Source: Bradyrhizobium sp. CCBAU 53421 (GTDB lineage: Bacteria > Pseudomonadota > Alphaproteobacteria > Rhizobiales > Xanthobacteraceae). From it: a stretch of DNA of 64,000 nt. Made by a program: the position numbers and the translations under genes. The stretch is taken from positions 3,596,001 to 3,660,000 of the forward strand of contig NZ_CP030047.1 in assembly GCF_015291625.1 (NCBI RefSeq), given 5' to 3'. Numbering within the stretch: the stretch's first letter is position 1; each line of letters begins with the position of its first letter. The notes under the pieces were generated by a model. That model made no database searches and had not been told where the DNA came from. It saw nothing but the letters and a program-made list of their open reading frames with translations. This document shows, piece by piece, positions 61,278 through 64,000 of this stretch.

Positions 61278-61628
61278 TTACTCTTCATTGGCCTCGTCAT
61301 TGTCGCGCGCACCAAGCCGATAGACCCGATTCCAGGTGCGCGCCCATTTGCGACTACGGTCTAGCCAGATCAGTTGTGAAGTATGGATCCTGGTGCAGTT
61401 TCGCAGCTCGGGGTGGCCGATAACGATGCCCTCCAGAACCAGCAACAGATTTCTCGGATCGTTTTCGCGGCCAAAGTACACGATGCCTGTGCACCAGTCC
61501 TCAAGCAATGGTGCGCGCTCCAGCTCGAGCGATGAGGGCTCCTCTCCTCTCAGATAACACCCGAAGTCATGCTGTCGTTGAGCCGTTGCATTCTTCTCTT
61601 CCATCGACATTTCTGGATTTCCGATCAT
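61278..61628 (-). CDS. Small protein downstream of Lon-like ATPase (DUF6634-like)
   Basis: About 116 residues (MIGNPEMSMEEKNATAQRQH; the internal ATG at 61610 with GGAAA ahead is a possible start). The C-terminal part has APLLEDWCTGIV, VIGHPEL, TSQLIWLDRSRKWARTWNRVYRLG. This GHP...TS.L...WART..R.YRLG pattern recalls DUF6634, from memory. It follows the Lon-like AAA+ gene by 23 bases in the same direction, so an operon is likely. Role unknown. Confidence 0.5.
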   Translation of the reverse strand: MIGNPEMSMEEKNATAQRQHDFGCYLRGEEPSSLELERAPLLEDWCTGIVYFGRENDPRNLLLVLEGIVIGHPELRNCTRIHTSQLIWLDRSRKWARTWNRVYRLGARDNDEANEE

Positions 61629-61651
61629 GCTATGAAACTCGAGCTGTGCGC

Positions 61652-63043
61652 TCAGTGTCTTGCGGCAAGAGAATCGCGCGCCGCGAGGGTGGCCGTAACG
61701 ATCTTCTGCAGCTTGCGGATACTGAATCCCGCTTTCTCCCAGGCTCGCCCCATGACCTCGATCTCGTCTTTCGCGAGTGGCCAAACGAATTCAGGTTCGC
61801 CATTCTCTGCCGCGAGTTCGCGCATGATGCCCGCCGCCAAGGCCGGGAGGTCCGCGAGTCTCGGTGCCGGTACTCTTATGATACGGTAGCGGTCCTTGAG
61901 CGGCGCTGGCAGGTTTTCAATGCTGTTTGCCGTCGCGATATGTGTGATCCAGGAGAGGTCTAACTCAGCATCTAGGGAGACGTCGCGATAGCAGCGCGCT
62001 GTTTCGCGCTCTAGGTGGGGAAGCAGGGCGTGCCATAAGCGACCATTTCGCGACGAGGTACCAGCCTTCTCAATTTCGTCGACGAGGACGACAGGATTCG
62101 CGACATGCATCTGGCTAATTGCTCGCACGGGTACCGATGGAGTCGTATTGCCCCAAGCCTTGGGGCTCCCGCCGAACATGTTGTCGCTCGCACCACCGCC
62201 ATCGTAACAGTATACGCCGATGCCGAACAAATCACTGAAAAGTCTGCGGACCAGGCGCGTTTTGCCGGCGCCCGCGGGACCCATCAGCAAAATCGGCGAC
62301 AGTCGTACTGGCTCACCTTCGCGGAAGTCGCGCAAAAGCAGGTCGATTGCGCCAACTGCGTGAGGGTATTCTGCGATCAATTTCGCGCGCACCATGCTGA
62401 CGTCGCGAGCAAGTCGCAATGGCAGCTTAGCGCCGACCAGGTCATTGTAATCGGTTTGGTAGTGATTGAGCTTGGTTGCCTTTTCCTTTGGCATAACCAC
62501 GATACTCAACTTATCTGACTCAGTCCCACCTTCGTTATGTACGCGCGTAGGCGGTAGACTCTCCGTGCGATCAATCAGGTCCAACTTCTGGAGCTCGGTA
62601 ATCCGAAAGATGTTGTCATCAGTGCCGGCGAAATCCCCACGCGCCGAGCGCCGCCAGGCGCTAAGGCGTTGAAGAATGCAATCCTTGGAGGAGATTTCCG
62701 ACGACCATCCCCATAGATGATCAATTGCATATACAAGCTGCGGCAAGACGATCTCGAATGTCTGCGGTTCGGTTGGATCGACCGCCAGCATCAACGCACT
62801 GAGCGCCTCCTCGCCGCGACCTCCGGCGAATAAGCGGTCCGCAAGTGTTCTACACGCCTTGTGGCTGGGCTCTTTCTTCCCCGACCAGAAATCCGTAGCA
62901 ACGTCGTTCCGTCGCGCGCCGCTGATTTCCTTGATGCGCAACCAGAAAAAGCCCGCGGCGTACCGCCAATCGCGCTGCAACAAGAGCGATATCGGTAGGG
63001 GGATTGATGATAGAGTTTTGGGCGAGCGGTCGCGTGCAGTCAT
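61652..63043 (-). CDS. Lon-like AAA+ ATPase lacking protease domain
   Basis: A 463-residue protein. The C-terminal half is an AAA+ module with Walker A GPAGAGKT at ~255-262, a Lon-like Walker B (NPVVLVDEIEKAG, ~317-328) and a sensor segment ITHIATANSIENLPAPLKDRYRIIRVP. The serine-lysine Lon protease domain is absent; the protein ends after the AAA+ lid. The N-terminal ~200 residues are helical and unlike Lon. The ATG at 63043 has GAGAAAGG upstream. It may act as a remodelling ATPase in a defence or plasmid/ICE-like module with its small downstream partner. Confidence 0.8.
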   Translation of the reverse strand: MTARDRSPKTLSSIPLPISLLLQRDWRYAAGFFWLRIKEISGARRNDVATDFWSGKKEPSHKACRTLADRLFAGGRGEEALSALMLAVDPTEPQTFEIVLPQLVYAIDHLWGWSSEISSKDCILQRLSAWRRSARGDFAGTDDNIFRITELQKLDLIDRTESLPPTRVHNEGGTESDKLSIVVMPKEKATKLNHYQTDYNDLVGAKLPLRLARDVSMVRAKLIAEYPHAVGAIDLLLRDFREGEPVRLSPILLMGPAGAGKTRLVRRLFSDLFGIGVYCYDGGGASDNMFGGSPKAWGNTTPSVPVRAISQMHVANPVVLVDEIEKAGTSSRNGRLWHALLPHLERETARCYRDVSLDAELDLSWITHIATANSIENLPAPLKDRYRIIRVPAPRLADLPALAAGIMRELAAENGEPEFVWPLAKDEIEVMGRAWEKAGFSIRKLQKIVTATLAARDSLAARH

Positions 63044-63550
63044 ACCAACCTTTCTCAAATCTCAATGGCGGAGCTCGAATCGAAGCTCGGGTTGTCTCAG
63101 GTGCGCCGCGACGACAGCAGTGCTCGCAGCTTCTCGCCTTCAAGGTCGTTGCATTCTCGCTGCATGTCACAGAGTCGGCGAGCACATCCGGGTAGCGCGC
63201 GCGAGAGCGCGGGCGCGTGACGTTGGTTCATTCGTTAAATCCGTTGCTGTAGGTGCGAAGAAGTTCTGACGGACGGCAAGCCGGGAGCGCGCGTAAGGTC
63301 CCGGCTCGCACAGCGTGAGTCCAAAAGCGGCAATCTATCGTGCGCGGCCCCGAAGAGGTGGCCTCCGCAAAAGCTCAGCCAAGACGTGGAAACCTGACGA
63401 TCGAGTAGAACTGGTGGCGCCCGGTATGTCTCGGCATCACCGGCCATGAGGTTCGGCAGATTGTGCCGTTACGTAATGGGAGATGAACCGGAGCAGTGAA
63501 GCGAGCGTCGGGGCCGAGGCCCGCCGGTTGTGAGCCTTGGAAGAGCACTC
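63044..63550. other. Gene-free region upstream of Lon-like gene
   Basis: About 500 bases. Contains a GCGCGCG-rich stretch near 63195-63222 but no supportable gene; the promoter of the Lon-like operon should lie here. Confidence 0.4.
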
Positions 63551-64000
63551 TCAAAATGGATCGTTGCGCCAGAGTAGCCAAAGGTCGTGGCATTGCGGAT
63601 CGATTTTCTTGCGACGACGCAACGCGGAAGCGATCAGAGCCGTCGACGCACGATCATCTTCGAGGAAGCAGCACAGCACTGAGGACATCGCAACATCTGT
63701 CATAGGATCGACCATTCCATGAAACTTGAGAACACGAATAGCGACGCCTATGGCTGCTGCGGGATCTCCGGTCAGGGCCCGCAACCAATCGCAATCGTTG
63801 ATTGGTTCTGTCCGCAATAGGACGGCGCGGATTCGCTTCACATCTCGTCGGTCGAGATCTTGAGGAAGCCGAGTTCGCCACCAGACGAGTGGAGAAAGCT
63901 CAATTGAGTTTTGGAACGTGCTTGATCGCGGTGAAACTTGCTCTAAGGCATCCAACCGAGAAAGGCTGCTTGGGGCGAGGCTGTGTGCAGGAGTGCTCTT
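63551..64000 (-). CDS. Partial hypothetical protein (5' end beyond window)
   Basis: The frame stays open to the right edge, so only the C-terminal ~150 residues are seen (LSPLVWWRTRLPQDLDRRDVKRIRAVLLRTEP then ALTGDPAAAIGVAIRVLKFHGMVDPMTDVAMSSVLCCFLEDDRASTALIA). It looks helical and repeat-like; no domain recognised. Same strand as the Lon-like cluster. Confidence 0.55.
   Translation of the reverse strand, partial: KSTPAHSLAPSSLSRLDALEQVSPRSSTFQNSIELSPLVWWRTRLPQDLDRRDVKRIRAVLLRTEPINDCDWLRALTGDPAAAIGVAIRVLKFHGMVDPMTDVAMSSVLCCFLEDDRASTALIASALRRRKKIDPQCHDLWLLWRNDPF

Noticed and set aside
63235..63447. 70-codon minus-strand frame upstream of the Lon-like gene
   Set aside because: No ribosome site and no protein-like pattern.

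Overview
ORGANISM. The window is GC-rich and reads as chromosome of an alphaproteobacterium of the Bradyrhizobium type. Grounds: an alphaproteobacterial flagellar locus (flgE-flgK-flgL, flbT, flagellin, flaF, a FlaG-like gene, flgI and fliX), two DUF1127 micro-proteins, PAS-GGDEF-EAL proteins, a DksA with a degenerate zinc finger, and short decayed dispersed repeats of the kind common in Bradyrhizobium. No rRNA, tRNA or CRISPR array is visible. LAYOUT. 1-9.5 kb: tail of an S9 peptidase, an MHYT-PAS-GGDEF-EAL protein, small membrane or secreted proteins, a MocR-type regulator preceded by repeated operator-like motifs, and a second PAS-GGDEF-EAL protein. 9.6-12.8 kb: two tandem winged-helix/TPR regulators, almost identical over about 1.25 kb but different at the 3' end. 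13-26.6 kb: a patchy, recently shaped stretch with a frameshifted methyltransferase, a small catabolic set (enolase-superfamily enzyme, D-2-hydroxyacid dehydrogenase, LysR regulator, orphan periplasmic binding protein translationally coupled to a FAD monooxygenase), an AraC-type regulator with acyltransferase, an epoxide-hydrolase-like enzyme, and several copies of two dispersed repeats. 26.7-30.1 kb: universal stress protein, SixA-type phosphatase, FAD oxidoreductase and MsrB. 30.1-42.1 kb: the flagellar locus, with a clear sigma-54 promoter ahead of flgE and a probable one ahead of flgI. 42.1-44.1 kb: a hypothetical gene, a divergent HxlR/NAD(P)-binding pair, and dksA. 44.2 kb to at least 58.6 kb: a Tn7-like transposon. 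Right of it, to the window edge: a minus-strand cluster with a Lon-like AAA+ ATPase that lacks a protease domain. THE ISLAND. The transposition genes run tnsA-tnsB-tnsC-tniQ on the minus strand (58567 to 52022), so both a TnsA endonuclease and a DDE TnsB are present and cut-and-paste movement is expected. The TniQ protein is unusually long (781 aa) and its last ~115 residues look like the paired helix-turn-helix DNA-binding region of IS630-family transposases. The cargo is a tightly coupled five-gene plus-strand operon: calcineurin-like phosphoesterase, all-helical GASH-like protein, two different P-loop GTPases (DO-GTPase2-like and DO-GTPase1-like) and a GAP1-like protein. This matches the architecture of predicted double-GTPase biological conflict systems. 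A divergent gene resembling predicted pPIWI-associating nucleases sits at the left edge. The insertion lies directly downstream of dksA; the right end was not located with confidence.
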